From an uncultured Alistipes sp. (GTDB taxonomy: Bacteria; Bacteroidota; Bacteroidia; Bacteroidales; Rikenellaceae): a stretch of 64,000 nucleotides of DNA. Below the pieces are notes generated by a model, which searched no databases, was not told the DNA's origin, and saw nothing but the letters and a program-made list of their open reading frames with translations. Made by a program: the position numbers and the translations under genes. Position 1 is the stretch's first letter. Each line of letters starts with the position of its first letter. Shown piece after piece: positions 19,486 to 28,451 of this stretch. The DNA lies in contig UQUQ01000005.1 in the NCBI GenBank assembly GCA_900544265.1, positions 48,707-112,706 on the forward strand, written 5' to 3'.

Positions 19486-20679
19486 ATGGCAAGCGTACAT
19501 GTTAAATTTCGCAAATCGACCATTGCAGGAAAGGCCGGCAGTATTTATTATCAAATTTCTCACAAACAGAAGGTTGGATATTTGTCGACAGGCATCAAAT
19601 TATATCCTGAACAATGGGATGCTACCAGACAGAACGTCTCCTCAAAGATGGATCAAGACATGCATATCCGGCATCGGATAGACTGCGAAATAGCCTGTAT
19701 CGAACGAATTATCTGCCAACTCGAGAATAGCTACATGGCCTATGAACCGGCCGATATTATCCGTCAGTTCAGAGTATCGGTTCGGCAGGTCATGGTGCTG
19801 GATTACATGCAACAGCAAATCGAATACCTGATTCTGTGCCGCCGTTACGGAACTGCCAAAAACTATCAACGCGCAAAAAACAGTCTATCGGCATACTGCC
19901 ATGGAGTAGATTTTCCGATACAAGATCTTACAGACTGTTTTATAGCGGGATATAACGAGTATCTTCGCCGGCGTGGAATAGTAAGAAATTCCATCTCCTT
20001 TTATATGCGTATTTTGCGTTCCGTATACAACAAAGCGGTTCGTGATCGTATCATAGAACAGTCAAATCCTTTCAAAAAGGTGTATACCGGGGTGGATAAA
20101 ACAAGAAAAAGAGCTGTAAGCGAGGAGGTGATTATAAAGATGTTTCATCTCGATCTTCACGAATCCTCTTCGTTGTCCCTAACTCGGGATCTTTTCATTT
20201 TCAGCTATTGCACCCGTGGAATGTCCTTTGTCGATATGGCCTACCTGTCAAAAAACGACATACGCAACGGAGTAATCTGCTACACCCGCCGTAAAACCAA
20301 TCAACGGCTGTACGTCCGCATCGAACCCAACGTACAGGAGATCATAAATCGCTATGCAAATGCATCCCCGGTATATGTATTCCCGATACTGAAAACAGAG
20401 GATACAGCCAAGGCCTTTTCTCAGTATCTGGTTGCTCTGAGCTATTACAACAAGCGTCTGAAGTGGTTGTCATCCATGTTGGGACTCGATTGCGGGCTTT
20501 CATTCTACGCAGCTCGACACAGCTGGGCAACAGCTGCCCGAAATCATAATTTTCCACTGTCTGTCATCAGTGCCGGTATGGGGCACACCTCGGAACGCAC
20601 AACGCAAATCTATTTGGCCATGTTGGAAAACTCCGTTATTGACTCGGCCAACAGTCAGATCGTATCCGCACTGAAATAA
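19486..20679 (+). CDS. Tyrosine recombinase/integrase, Bacteroidetes type
   Basis: 397 residues from the ATG giving MASVHVKFRKS (a GTG two codons earlier is possible). An N-terminal Arm-like segment and SAM-like core-binding domain (about 100-205) precede the catalytic domain. Catalytic residues are visible: Arg in CTRGMSFVDM, Lys in RRKT, Arg and neighbours in AARHSWAT, His in GHTSERT, and nucleophile Tyr in TTQIYLAML. Base composition is clearly AT-richer and codon use differs from both neighbours, a sign of transfer. No other mobile-element gene accompanies it, so it is either a remnant or a stand-alone invertase. Confidence 0.9.
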   Translation: MASVHVKFRKSTIAGKAGSIYYQISHKQKVGYLSTGIKLYPEQWDATRQNVSSKMDQDMHIRHRIDCEIACIERIICQLENSYMAYEPADIIRQFRVSVRQVMVLDYMQQQIEYLILCRRYGTAKNYQRAKNSLSAYCHGVDFPIQDLTDCFIAGYNEYLRRRGIVRNSISFYMRILRSVYNKAVRDRIIEQSNPFKKVYTGVDKTRKRAVSEEVIIKMFHLDLHESSSLSLTRDLFIFSYCTRGMSFVDMAYLSKNDIRNGVICYTRRKTNQRLYVRIEPNVQEIINRYANASPVYVFPILKTEDTAKAFSQYLVALSYYNKRLKWLSSMLGLDCGLSFYAARHSWATAARNHNFPLSVISAGMGHTSERTTQIYLAMLENSVIDSANSQIVSALK

Positions 20680-20688
20680 GATGTCCAT

Positions 20689-20721
20689 AAAAAAGCAATA
20701 TGCCCATTTAGGGCATATTGC
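20689..20721 (-). terminator. Terminator, minus strand, after the DUF2461 gene
   Basis: Perfect 11-bp stem GCAATATGCCC/GGGCATATTGC with a 5-base loop. On the minus strand a run of T follows, so it ends the DUF2461-glyA transcript; it may also stop integrase transcription. Confidence 0.8.
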
Positions 20722-20760
20722 TGATACGGAATACCACCGATACAACCGCGCTTAAAAGAT

Positions 20761-21441
20761 TTACATCATCTCCTCGTGGGCGTAGCGGATCGCCCGGTTC
20801 AGGATCGCCACGAAGGGCTGCGTGAGCCGGAACTGCCCGACCAGCCGCTCCACGGCGTCTGATCGCAGCAGCTCCTTTTCGTCGAGCGGCCGCTCGACGT
20901 AGAAATCCTTGAGCTTCAACAGCTCGGCATACTCGCTGTCGGAGGGGAAACCCGTCGGCACGCGCTTGAGCTTGTTGCCCTCCCAGAGCCGGAAGCCGCG
21001 GGCCGCCGAAACGGCCCGCAGCACTTCGGCTCCGTTGTCGAGCATCTCCTCGCGCACGGAGCGCAGCACGACCGGTTCGAGGCAGACCACCCCGCCGCCC
21101 AGCTGGCTACCGCCGAGCAGCCCGTCGCCCGAAGGCTCGACATGCAGATAGTAGCCCGCATAGCCGGACTGCTTGCCGCGCGGTGCGATGAAGGCGCTGA
21201 TGTAGTTCTTGTAGGGCGTCTTGTCGGCCGAGAAGCGCGTGTCGCGCGCATTGCGGTAGGTGCAGTCCTGCGGCCGGAGCCCCCGCACCGAATCGTCGAA
21301 CGACGCGATGCCGTCGATCAGCCGCTGCGTGAAATCGGCGAAACGCCCCTTCACGCGCGTCCACTCGGCGCGGTGCGCATCGAACCACTCGCGGTCGTTG
21401 TTGTCGTGCAGCCGCCGCAGGAAATCGAGCACCTGCTCCAT
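20761..21441 (-). CDS. DUF2461 family protein
   Basis: 226 residues. It matches the DUF2461 (TIGR02453) family: an N-terminal LRRLHDNNDREWFDAHRAEW, then YRNARDTRFSADKTPYKNYISAF, a Gly-rich GYYLHVEPSG and a C-terminal RLTQPFVAILNRAI. Function is unknown. Its start lies one base after the glyA stop, so it is cotranscribed with glyA. Confidence 0.88.
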   Translation of the reverse strand: MEQVLDFLRRLHDNNDREWFDAHRAEWTRVKGRFADFTQRLIDGIASFDDSVRGLRPQDCTYRNARDTRFSADKTPYKNYISAFIAPRGKQSGYAGYYLHVEPSGDGLLGGSQLGGGVVCLEPVVLRSVREEMLDNGAEVLRAVSAARGFRLWEGNKLKRVPTGFPSDSEYAELLKLKDFYVERPLDEKELLRSDAVERLVGQFRLTQPFVAILNRAIRYAHEEMM

Positions 21442-21442
21442 G

Positions 21443-22723
21443 CTACCAGGCGAAGAGCGGATAGTCGGCCATCAGGGCGTTCACGTCGCGGCGCACGGCG
21501 GCGATGTTCTCCTCGCTGTCGGGATTCTCCAGCACGCGGTCGATCAGTTCGACAATGTAGTCCATCTTGTCCTCCTTCAGGCCGCGCGTCGTGATGGCCG
21601 GCGTACCGAAGCGCAGACCCGAGGTCTGGAACGGCGAGCGGCTGTCGAACGGTACCATGTTCTTGTTCGTCGTGATGTCGGCGGCCACGAGGCTCTTCTC
21701 GGCCTGCTTGCCCGTCAGCTCGGGGAACTTCGTGCGCAGGTCGACCAGCATCAGGTGGTTGTCCGTACCGCCCGAGACGATCTTGTAGCCGCGCTTGACG
21801 AAGGCCTCGGCCATGACGCGGGCGTTCTTCTGCACCTGCATCTGGTACTCCCGGTAGGAGGGTTCGAGCGCCTCGCCGAAGGCAACGGCCTTGGCGGCGA
21901 TGACGTGCTCGAGCGGTCCGCCCTGGATGCCGGGGAAGACGGCCGAGTTGAGAATCTGCGACATCATCTTCACGGCGCCCTTCGGCGTGGTGAGGCCCCA
22001 CGGGTTTTCAAAGTCCTTGCCCATGAGGATGATGCCGCCGCGCGGACCGCGCAGGGTCTTGTGGGTCGTCGAGGTGACGATGTGGGCATACTTCACGGGA
22101 TTCTCCAGCAGCCCCGCAGCGATCAGACCCGCCGTGTGGGCCATGTCGACGAGCAGCAGCGCCCCGACCTTGTCGGCGATCTCACGCATGCGCTTGTAGT
22201 CCCACTCGCGCGAATAGGCCGATGCGCCGCCGACGATCAGTTTCGGCCGGCACTCCTCGGCCAGCCGCTCCATGGCGTCGTAGTCGATGCGGCCGGTCGC
22301 CTCGTCGAGGCGGTAGCCCACGGCCTTGAAGTACTTGCCCGACATGTTCACCGGCGAACCGTGCGAGAGGTGTCCGCCGTGTGCCAGGTCGAGGCCCATG
22401 AAGGTGTCGCCGGGATGCAGCACGGCGAAGAAGACGGCCATGTTGGCCTGTGCGCCCGAGTGGGGCTGCACGTTGGCATACTCGGCGCCGTAGAGGCGGC
22501 AGAGACGCTCGATGGCCAGCGACTCGACCTTATCGACAACCTCGCAGCCGCCGTAGTAGCGGGCGGCGGGATAGCCCTCGGCATACTTGTTCGTGAGGAC
22601 CGAGCCCATGGCCTCCATGACCTGATCGCTGACGAAGTTCTCCGAAGCGATGAGTTCGATGCCGCGCATCTGACGGCTGCGCTCGGCGGCGATCAGATCG
22701 AAAATCTGGGAATCTCTTTTCAT
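21443..22723 (-). CDS. glyA: Serine hydroxymethyltransferase
   Basis: 426 residues, the normal length. [10 protein letters not shown] near the N-terminus, [24 protein letters not shown] and the PLP-lysine segment [14 protein letters not shown] are all intact. It interconverts serine and glycine while charging tetrahydrofolate with a one-carbon unit. Serine is also the substrate of cysE in this window. The gene diverges from fabG across a 285-base gap that holds a weak minus-strand -7 element TATCTTTA (22766-22773). Confidence 0.97.
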   Translation of the reverse strand: MKRDSQIFDLIAAERSRQMRGIELIASENFVSDQVMEAMGSVLTNKYAEGYPAARYYGGCEVVDKVESLAIERLCRLYGAEYANVQPHSGAQANMAVFFAVLHPGDTFMGLDLAHGGHLSHGSPVNMSGKYFKAVGYRLDEATGRIDYDAMERLAEECRPKLIVGGASAYSREWDYKRMREIADKVGALLLVDMAHTAGLIAAGLLENPVKYAHIVTSTTHKTLRGPRGGIILMGKDFENPWGLTTPKGAVKMMSQILNSAVFPGIQGGPLEHVIAAKAVAFGEALEPSYREYQMQVQKNARVMAEAFVKRGYKIVSGGTDNHLMLVDLRTKFPELTGKQAEKSLVAADITTNKNMVPFDSRSPFQTSGLRFGTPAITTRGLKEDKMDYIVELIDRVLENPDSEENIAAVRRDVNALMADYPLFAW

Positions 22724-22933
22724 GTTTTACTTTGGGTTTTTGAAATCCGTTACCTTTTCAGTTTGTAAAGATAAGCAAATTTGTCGGAAATCTATCGAAC
22801 TTTTACTTTTTCTGCCGAAAAGTGCCGGGCGTGCCGCCGACGCCCTCTGTCGCCGTCGGCACGACACACGTCGAGGGAGCGTCATCGGAGGAACACTCCG
22901 CCGGGCATGCGCAGCCAAAGAATGCGGGCAGGG

Positions 22934-22967
22934 TTTGGTTCACATTAAAATATTTTCGTTATCTTTG
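22934..22967 (+). promoter_or_regulatory. Promoter of fabG
   Basis: TTTG at 22934-22937 and TATCTTTG at 22960-22967, spaced 22 bp, slightly long. Transcription would begin near 22973, 36 bases before the start codon. The rest of the glyA-fabG gap (22724-22933) shows no gene or riboswitch that I can recognise. Confidence 0.6.
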
Positions 22968-23008
22968 TGCCGGAAAATCGGACATTTATACCAAAAAACA
23001 GACATACT

Positions 23009-23755
23009 ATGAAATTACTCGAAGGAAAAGTGGCTGTCATTACGGGTGCCGCCCGCGGCATCGGCAAGGCCATCGCACTGAAATTCGCCTCGGAAGGTGC
23101 CGACGTTGCCTTCACGGACCTGGTGATCGACGAGAACGGCAAGGCTACCGAAGCCGAAATCGCCGCACTCGGCGTCAAGGCCAAGGGCTATGCCTCGAAC
23201 GCCGCGAACTTTGAAGAGACGCACAAGGTCATCGACGAGATCATGAAGGACTTCGGCCATATCGACATTCTGGTCAACAACGCCGGCATCACGAAGGACG
23301 GTCTGATGATGCGCATGTCGGAGGCCCAGTGGGACGCCGTGCTGACGGTCAACCTCAAGTCGGCCTTCAATTTCATCCACGCCGTGACGCCGATCATGGC
23401 ACGCCAGCGCAGTGGCTCGATCATCAACATGTCGTCGGTCGTCGGCGTGAGCGGCAATGCCGGACAGTGCAACTACTCGGCCTCGAAGGCCGGCATGATC
23501 GGTCTGGCCAAGTCGATCGCCAAGGAGATGGGTCCGCGCGGCATCCGTGCCAACTGCATCGCCCCGGGCTTCATCATCACCGACATGACGGACAAGCTGC
23601 CCGATTCGGTCAAGGAGGAGTGGTACAAGCAGATTCCGCTGCGTCGCGGCGGCACGCCCGAGGACGTGGCCAAGGTGGCGCTGTTCCTCGCCTCGGATCT
23701 CTCGTCGTATGTCAGCGGTCAGGTTATCCACTGCTGCGGTGCGATGAACTGCTAA
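23009..23755 (+). CDS. fabG: 3-oxoacyl-ACP reductase
   Basis: 248 residues from ATG at 23009 (MKLLEGKVAVITGAARGIG). The cofactor loop TGAARGIG is at 12-19, NNAGIT and NMSSVVGVSGNAGQCNYSASKAG supply the catalytic Ser-Tyr-Lys, and PGFIITDMT follows. It is an SDR enzyme reducing beta-ketoacyl-ACP with NADPH in fatty acid elongation. An earlier in-frame ATG lies only about 6 bases past the -7 promoter element and is rejected. Monocistronic, with a terminator directly downstream. Confidence 0.95.
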   Translation: MKLLEGKVAVITGAARGIGKAIALKFASEGADVAFTDLVIDENGKATEAEIAALGVKAKGYASNAANFEETHKVIDEIMKDFGHIDILVNNAGITKDGLMMRMSEAQWDAVLTVNLKSAFNFIHAVTPIMARQRSGSIINMSSVVGVSGNAGQCNYSASKAGMIGLAKSIAKEMGPRGIRANCIAPGFIITDMTDKLPDSVKEEWYKQIPLRRGGTPEDVAKVALFLASDLSSYVSGQVIHCCGAMNC

Positions 23756-23783
23756 ACCGACCGGGAGCGATTCCCGTCGCAAC

Positions 23784-23818
23784 GAAAAGTCTGCCGGATT
23801 TTCCGGCAGGCTTTTTTC
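23784..23818 (+). terminator. Intrinsic terminator after fabG
   Basis: CTGCCGGA/TCCGGCAG stem with a 3-base loop, followed by six T. Confidence 0.88.
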
Positions 23819-23874
23819 GTTGGGTAATCTTCTCTTTTCACCTGTTATCTGCTCCTCGGCACTTCTTTTTTTTA

Positions 23875-23964
23875 CTGCTTTTCAGTAGCGAAAAGCAGCA
23901 AAAGTTCTCTCGAAAACCTTTTGCGATTTTCGGTCTTCTTGCGGAAAACTTTTTCTTTTTTACC
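23875..23964. repeat. Degenerate left end of the palindromic repeat array
   Basis: A diverged copy of the module-boundary palindrome (CTGCTTTTC...GAAAAGCAG, 23875-23898), then an AT-rich stretch with the ACTTTTTCTTTTT spacer seen between full modules. Confidence 0.6.
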
Positions 23965-24147
23965 TGCTTTTCGATGGCGAAAAGCAGCAAAAGCCACCCG
24001 ACCGATTCCGATGTCGGCGTCCGGACGTCTGAAAGCGGCGTCGGGCGACTGCGCGGGTTTGCAAGCAAACCGTCCCCGCCGCTCTCGCTTTCAGTCCTCC
24101 GTCCGCTTTTCCGCCATCGGAACCAAGTCGGGAATCGCCTTGCGGGG
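23964..24147. repeat. Repeat module R1, copy A
   Basis: Opens with a palindrome of about 24 bases built on CTGCTTTTCG/CGAAAAGCAG, contains GGTTTGC-AA-GCAAACC, and ends near ACCAAGTCGGGA. It is about 184 bases and nearly identical to copies at 24410 and 24847. Confidence 0.85.
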
Positions 24148-24198
24148 TAAAAAAAAAGCACACGTTGCCGAAACGTATTTATTTTTATCATATCCTTT

Positions 24199-24386
24199 GC
24201 CGCCAACGGCGGCACAACAAATCCGCACTCTCGTTTGACGCGGAAAAAGAGGGTGCGAGCTGCGGCGCGCCCGTCACGGGGTAGCGCATAGGCTTGATCT
24301 TGCGCGCCCCGTGCAGCGCCGCGGCTCGCGCACTCCCGCGGAAAACGACGTGCGGAGGCTTTTGGTACTTTTGGCCCCAAAAGTAC
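24199..24386. repeat. Repeat module R2, copy 1
   Basis: 188 bases opening with the palindrome GCCGCC-AAC-GGCGGC and closing with GTACTTTTGG-CC-CCAAAAGTAC. Nearly identical to 24635-24822. Confidence 0.85.
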
Positions 24387-24409
24387 ACGAGAAAACTTTT
24401 TCTTTTTCT

Positions 24410-24593
24410 CTGCTTTTCGGTGGCGAAAAGCAGCAAAAGCCACCCGACCGATTCCGATGTCGGCGTCCGGACGTCTGAAAGCGGCGTCGGGCGACTATCC
24501 GCGGGTTTGCAAGCAAACCGTCCCCGCCGCTCTCGCTTTCAGCCCTTCGTCCGCTTTCCCGCCATCGGAACCAAGTCGGGACCCGCCTTGCGG
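24410..24593. repeat. Repeat module R1, copy B
   Basis: Same as copy A but with a 2-base insertion near the middle (GACTATCCGCGGG against GACTGCGCGGG), which would break any shared reading frame. This argues that the module is not coding. Confidence 0.85.
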
Positions 24594-24634
24594 AAAAAGA
24601 ATGCCTGGGTGCATTGCCAAATAGAATAAAAAAT

Positions 24635-24822
24635 GCCGCCGTTGGCGGCACAATAAATCCGCACTCTCGTTTGACGCGGAAAAAGAGGGTGCGAGCTGCG
24701 GCGCGCCCGTCACGGGGTAGCGCATAGGCTTGATCTTGCGCGCCCCGTGCAGCGCCGCGGCTCGCGCACTCCCGCGGAAAACGACGTGCGGAGGCTTTTG
24801 GTACTTTTGGCCTCAAAAGTAC
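24635..24822. repeat. Repeat module R2, copy 2
   Basis: Exactly 188 bases like copy 1. Differences fall in palindrome loops (GCCGCC-GTT-GGCGGC; GTACTTTTG-GCCT-CAAAAGTAC), so the stems are preserved. Confidence 0.85.
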
Positions 24823-24846
24823 ATGAAAAACTCTTTTTTATTTTAA

Positions 24847-25028
24847 CTGCTTTTCGGTGGCGAAAAGCAGCAAAAGCCACCCGACCGATTCCGATGTCGG
24901 CGTCCGAAAGGCTGATAGCGGCGTCGGGCGACTGCGCGGGTTTGCAAGCAAACCGTCCCCGCCGCTCTCGCTTTCAGTCCTCCGTCCGCTTCTCCGCCAT
25001 CGGAACCAAGTCGGGACCTGCCTATCGG
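24847..25028. repeat. Repeat module R1, copy C
   Basis: Third R1 copy with the intact opening palindrome; substitutions cluster around 24905-24915. The array ends here, about 100 bases before the next gene. R1 copies start 446 and 437 bases apart. Confidence 0.85.
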
Positions 25029-25117
25029 AAAAGGAGAGGTAATGGAATGAAGGAGTAGGAACGTCCGCGCAATACGCCCCGGGCGGCATCCGGAATTGGA
25101 GATTCCATCTTTTTGCG

Positions 25118-25125
25118 TATATTTG
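25118..25125 (+). promoter_or_regulatory. -7 element abutting the PorV/PorQ-like gene
   Basis: TATATTTG, an exact TAnnTTTG match, ends 5 bases before the ATG at 25131. If used, the mRNA would begin at or within a few bases of the start codon. Confidence 0.55.
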
Positions 25126-25130
25126 CCACC

Positions 25131-26009
25131 ATGAAACGAGTTGCAACCTTCGTGCTCTGCTGCGCCTGCATCGGCATGGCCCACGCGCAGGCCCCGACCC
25201 TCCCGACGCCCGACGCCAAGGTGCTGGGCATGGGCGGCGTGGCCATGACCACCATCTCGGGGTCGCACCCCCTCTACAACAACTCCGCGACGGCAGCCTT
25301 CTCGCCCCTCCCCTCGCAGGTCTCCTCCTCCTACTACGGACAGGGGAAGTTCGACTACTACGCCGTGTCGGGCTACTGCCGTGTCGGCGGCGAGAACCTC
25401 GTGCAGCTCGGCTGGCGTCAGTACCTGCGCGAACGCGGCAACAGCGACATGGCCGTCGATGCCGGCTACACGCGCCGCATCGGCGAGCGGTGGGCCGTCG
25501 GACTGGTTGCCCGCTACATGCACCTTTCGCGTCCCGACGCCTCGGCCGATGCCCTTGCGGCGGACCTGAGCGCCGCCTACTCGCTGCCGATAGAGAACCT
25601 GGGCGACTACTCGACGCTGCGCGCCGGTGCCAAACTGGGCAACCTGGGCGGCTACCTCGACGATTCGGCCTACACGCTGCCGATGGACCTGACGGCGGGC
25701 GTCGCGCTCGATACGTTCCTCTCCGACGCCCACGAGATCACCGTCGGCACCGATCTGGGATACTACTTCACCCCGCGGCACGTGCGCGGATTCCAGCTGT
25801 CGGTCGGTGCGGAGTACAACCTCATGCAGCTCTTCCAGCTGCGGGCCGGATACCACTACGGCGAGCGGCGCGACTACTACCCGAGCTATGCGACCGTCGG
25901 CTGCGGCGTGCGCTTCCTCCACCTGCGGCTCGACTTCGCCTACCTCTTCGCCGCCAGGGAGACCCTGCTGCACAATACCTACAGCATCAGCTTCGGTCTG
26001 GATTTCTGA
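25131..26009 (+). CDS. PorV/PorQ-like outer membrane protein
   Basis: 292 residues with a signal peptide (MKRVATFVLCCACIGMAHAQ) and then VLGMGGVAMTTISGSHPLYNN, the start of the PorV/PorQ (FadL-like) barrel family of Bacteroidetes. Repeated amphipathic strands with alternating aromatic residues run to a C-terminal Phe (SISFGLDF). In type IX secretion PorV and PorQ belong to the attachment complex; whether this one does is unknown. The final 23 bases overlap the 3' end of the convergent phosphatase gene. Confidence 0.75.
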   Translation: MKRVATFVLCCACIGMAHAQAPTLPTPDAKVLGMGGVAMTTISGSHPLYNNSATAAFSPLPSQVSSSYYGQGKFDYYAVSGYCRVGGENLVQLGWRQYLRERGNSDMAVDAGYTRRIGERWAVGLVARYMHLSRPDASADALAADLSAAYSLPIENLGDYSTLRAGAKLGNLGGYLDDSAYTLPMDLTAGVALDTFLSDAHEITVGTDLGYYFTPRHVRGFQLSVGAEYNLMQLFQLRAGYHYGERRDYYPSYATVGCGVRFLHLRLDFAYLFAARETLLHNTYSISFGLDF

Positions 26010-26469
26010 TGTAATCCAGAATTCCCTCGCAGCCGTCCTCCAGCATGTCGAGCACCAGCTCGAAGCCCTCGTGTCCTTCGTAATAGGGATCGGGGACATA
26101 GCTCCATTGCGGATGGCGGCTGAAGAACTCCCGCATGCGGAAGATCTTTTCGGCATCCCGGCGCGAGGGCGCCAGCCTGTGCACCGCCTCATAGTTCATG
26201 TCGTCCATGACGACAATCATGTCGAAGCGCTCGAAATCGGCCTCGGTGATGCGACGCGCGCGGTGCGTGAGCACGTACCCGCGGCGGGCCGCCGCACTGC
26301 GCATGCGGGCATCGGGCAGATCGCCGGCATGTCCGCCGTAGGTGCCGGCCGAGTCGACGGTGAGCAGCGCCTCCGCCCCATTGAGCCGGGCCGTCTGACG
26401 CAGAATCTCCTCGGCGGCCGGCGAGCGGCAGATATTGCCGAGGCATACGAACAAAATCCTCTTTTTCAT
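25987..26469 (-). CDS. Low-molecular-weight protein tyrosine phosphatase
   Basis: 160 residues from the ATG giving MKKRILFVCLGNICRSP. The P-loop C-x5-R is Cys9 to Arg15, and the general acid Asp lies in VPDPYYEG near the C-terminus; DSAGTYGGHAGDLPDARM is also typical. It dephosphorylates tyrosine or arginine phosphate in proteins, and homologues control capsule export in other bacteria. A longer upstream frame has no family support. It converges on the PorV/PorQ-like gene with a 23-base coding overlap. Confidence 0.93.
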   Translation of the reverse strand: MKKRILFVCLGNICRSPAAEEILRQTARLNGAEALLTVDSAGTYGGHAGDLPDARMRSAAARRGYVLTHRARRITEADFERFDMIVVMDDMNYEAVHRLAPSRRDAEKIFRMREFFSRHPQWSYVPDPYYEGHEGFELVLDMLEDGCEGILDYIRNPDRS

Positions 26470-26637
26470 GGCGGCAAAGATAGCGCTTCGGAACAGGATT
26501 TGCAACCGGCTGCCGGATGACCGGGGGCTTTTCCGGCCCCGGTTTCCACCCGGGCGTTCATCACTTTCGGAGAAGAAAAACGAACAATCGGAACAACAAT
26601 CCACCTTTACGGGAACGGATTGTTCGGAGAAAAGTCG

Positions 26638-26645
26638 TATCTTTG
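26638..26645 (+). promoter_or_regulatory. -7 element before the YtfJ-like gene
   Basis: TATCTTTG, 40 bases before the ATG. A TTG lies upstream but at shorter than usual spacing. Confidence 0.5.
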
Positions 26646-26685
26646 CCCCCGATTTGCCTTGGTTCACAACAAAAAACGGAAAGCA

Positions 26686-27207
26686 ATGAAGAAGATGAAA
26701 ATTATCGCCATGCTGACGGCATTCGCACTCACGGCATCGCTTGCAACGGCCCAGGAGCTGCCCCGGAAGGTTTCAAACATCGAAATCCTCGATCTGAACG
26801 GCAAACCGGCCAAGCTGCCCCATTTCGGCGAAAAGAACCTGATGATATTCTACGTCGACCCGGACCGCCACAAGCAGAACAACGACTTCACGCTTGAGCT
26901 CGAGCGCACGCACCGGGCCGAGAGCGAAAACATCTACGGGTTCGGCATCATGAACCTCAAGGATGCCCCGATGATCCCCAACGGCATGGCCCGCAACATG
27001 GCCAAGAAGCGCACCGAGAAGAACGGCGCCCTCGTGCTGGCCGATCAGGAGCGTGTCCTGAGCACGGCCTGGGGGCTGGGCGACTGCAACAACCAGTTCG
27101 TGCTGCTCTTCGTCACGAAGGAGGGCGAGCTGGTCTTCCTGCGCAAGGGCGAACTCTCCGAACAGGACAAGCAGGCCTTCTACGACGTCATCGACCGGTA
27201 CAAATAA
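26686..27207 (+). CDS. Exported thioredoxin-fold protein, YtfJ-like
   Basis: 173 residues from ATG at 26686. Residues 1-22 are a signal peptide (ends TASLATAQ). The rest resembles YtfJ: an opening strand NLMIFYVDPDRHKQNND, a middle segment with NGALVLADQERVLSTAWGL, and VLLFVTKEGELVFLRKGELSEQD as the last strand-helix unit. There is no CxxC, so a redox role is not indicated. Likely periplasmic; function unknown. It precedes the BamA-like gene by 16 bases. Confidence 0.6.
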   Translation: MKKMKIIAMLTAFALTASLATAQELPRKVSNIEILDLNGKPAKLPHFGEKNLMIFYVDPDRHKQNNDFTLELERTHRAESENIYGFGIMNLKDAPMIPNGMARNMAKKRTEKNGALVLADQERVLSTAWGLGDCNNQFVLLFVTKEGELVFLRKGELSEQDKQAFYDVIDRYK

Positions 27208-27223
27208 CCGGATGGAGGTCCGC

Positions 27224-28450
27224 ATGATCCGTTCGATCATCGTTGCCGGCCTCTGCCTGTGCGGGCTCTGCGCCCTGCCGTCCCGCGTGCGGGCGCAGGA
27301 TACGGAGCGCGACAGCGTGTACACCTATGTCTCGGGAAGCGACACGCTGCACTACACCTATACCCCGCTCGCCCCGGAGCCGCCCCGCAGGAAGCCCTTT
27401 CTGCAGCGGGTCGTGGACTATTTCGGCGGCTCGACCGTCGACCGGACCTTCGAGAAGAAGATCGACTTCACCTTCGCCGGCGGACCGAGCTACTCGAAGA
27501 ACACGAGCCTGGGCATCGGCCTGCTCGCCGCGGGGCTCTACCGCGTCGACCGGACCGACTCCGTCAGCTCGCCGTCCGACGTCTCGATCTTCGCCAACGT
27601 CTCCGTGACGGGGTTCTACGCCCTCGGCATCTCCGGCAACACGATCTTCTCGAAGAACCGCAGCCGGCTCAACTACACGCTCGCCTTCTCGTCGGCGCCG
27701 CGTTCGCTGTGGGGCATCGGCTACCACGCCGGGCGCGACAACCGGGAGACCTCCTATACTGAAAAACGCTACCAGATCGAGACGCGCTACGTGCACCGCA
27801 TCCTGCCGAACACCTACCTCGGCGTCATGCTCGGATTCGAGCATACGAAGGGCCGGGGCTTCGATGCGCTTGGCGAAAGCTACATCGAGGGGCAGAAGCA
27901 CAGCTACACGGCCACGGGCATCGGGCTGATCGCCGAGTACGACTCGCGGGACTTCATTCCCAATCCGTTCCGCGGGATCTACGTCAGCCTCGAGCAGACC
28001 TCCTACCCGCAGGCGCTGGGCAACTGCGGCAAGACGATCTGGCGCACGACCTTCACGGCCGACGCCTATCGGAAAATCTGGAAGGGGGCCATCCTCGCCG
28101 CCGATCTCTACGGCGTCTTCAACTCCGAAGGGACGCCGTGGCCGATGCTTGCCCGCATGGGCGGCAGCCAGCGCATGCGCGGATACTACCAGGGCCGCTA
28201 TACGGACAACTGCCTGCTCACGGCTCAGGTCGAGGTGCGGCAGCGCATCTGGCGGCGCATCGGATGCACGTTCTGGGGCGGCGCCGGCAATGTCTTCGCC
28301 AGCCTGCACGACTTCGACTGGGCCGAAACCCTGCCCAACTACGGCATCGGACTGCGCTGGGAGCTCAAGAAGCGGGTGAACATCCGCCTCGACTACGGAT
28401 TCGGAAAAAAGACCAGCGGTTTTCTGCTGAACATCAATGAAGCATTCTGA
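27224..28450 (+). CDS. BamA/TamA-family outer membrane barrel without POTRA domains
   Basis: 408 residues from the ATG giving MIRSIIVAGLCLCGLC (another ATG lies 12 bases upstream). After the signal peptide and a short linker, the protein goes straight into barrel strands of the surface antigen (D15) type. SRDFIPNPFRGIYVSLEQ and MLARMGGSQRMRGYYQGRYTDN are the signature strands, and it ends in Phe. Full BamA or TamA proteins have N-terminal POTRA repeats, absent here, so a specialised porin or lipid-related role is more likely than general barrel assembly. It lies 16 bases after the YtfJ-like gene and touches the EptA-like gene. Confidence 0.82.
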   Translation: MIRSIIVAGLCLCGLCALPSRVRAQDTERDSVYTYVSGSDTLHYTYTPLAPEPPRRKPFLQRVVDYFGGSTVDRTFEKKIDFTFAGGPSYSKNTSLGIGLLAAGLYRVDRTDSVSSPSDVSIFANVSVTGFYALGISGNTIFSKNRSRLNYTLAFSSAPRSLWGIGYHAGRDNRETSYTEKRYQIETRYVHRILPNTYLGVMLGFEHTKGRGFDALGESYIEGQKHSYTATGIGLIAEYDSRDFIPNPFRGIYVSLEQTSYPQALGNCGKTIWRTTFTADAYRKIWKGAILAADLYGVFNSEGTPWPMLARMGGSQRMRGYYQGRYTDNCLLTAQVEVRQRIWRRIGCTFWGGAGNVFASLHDFDWAETLPNYGIGLRWELKKRVNIRLDYGFGKKTSGFLLNINEAF

Positions 28451-28451
28451 A

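Noticed and set aside
20689..20721. Invertible element next to the integrase
   Set aside because: The 11-bp inverted repeat has a 5-base loop and a T run on the minus strand, so it is a terminator.
23838..24816. Open frames of about 100-200 codons inside the repeat array
   Set aside because: They differ by indels between copies, lie on both strands, lack promoters and match repeat borders; treated as noncoding.
23964..25028. CRISPR array
   Set aside because: Modules are 180-190 bp, only two or three copies, with similar spacers and no cas genes in the window.
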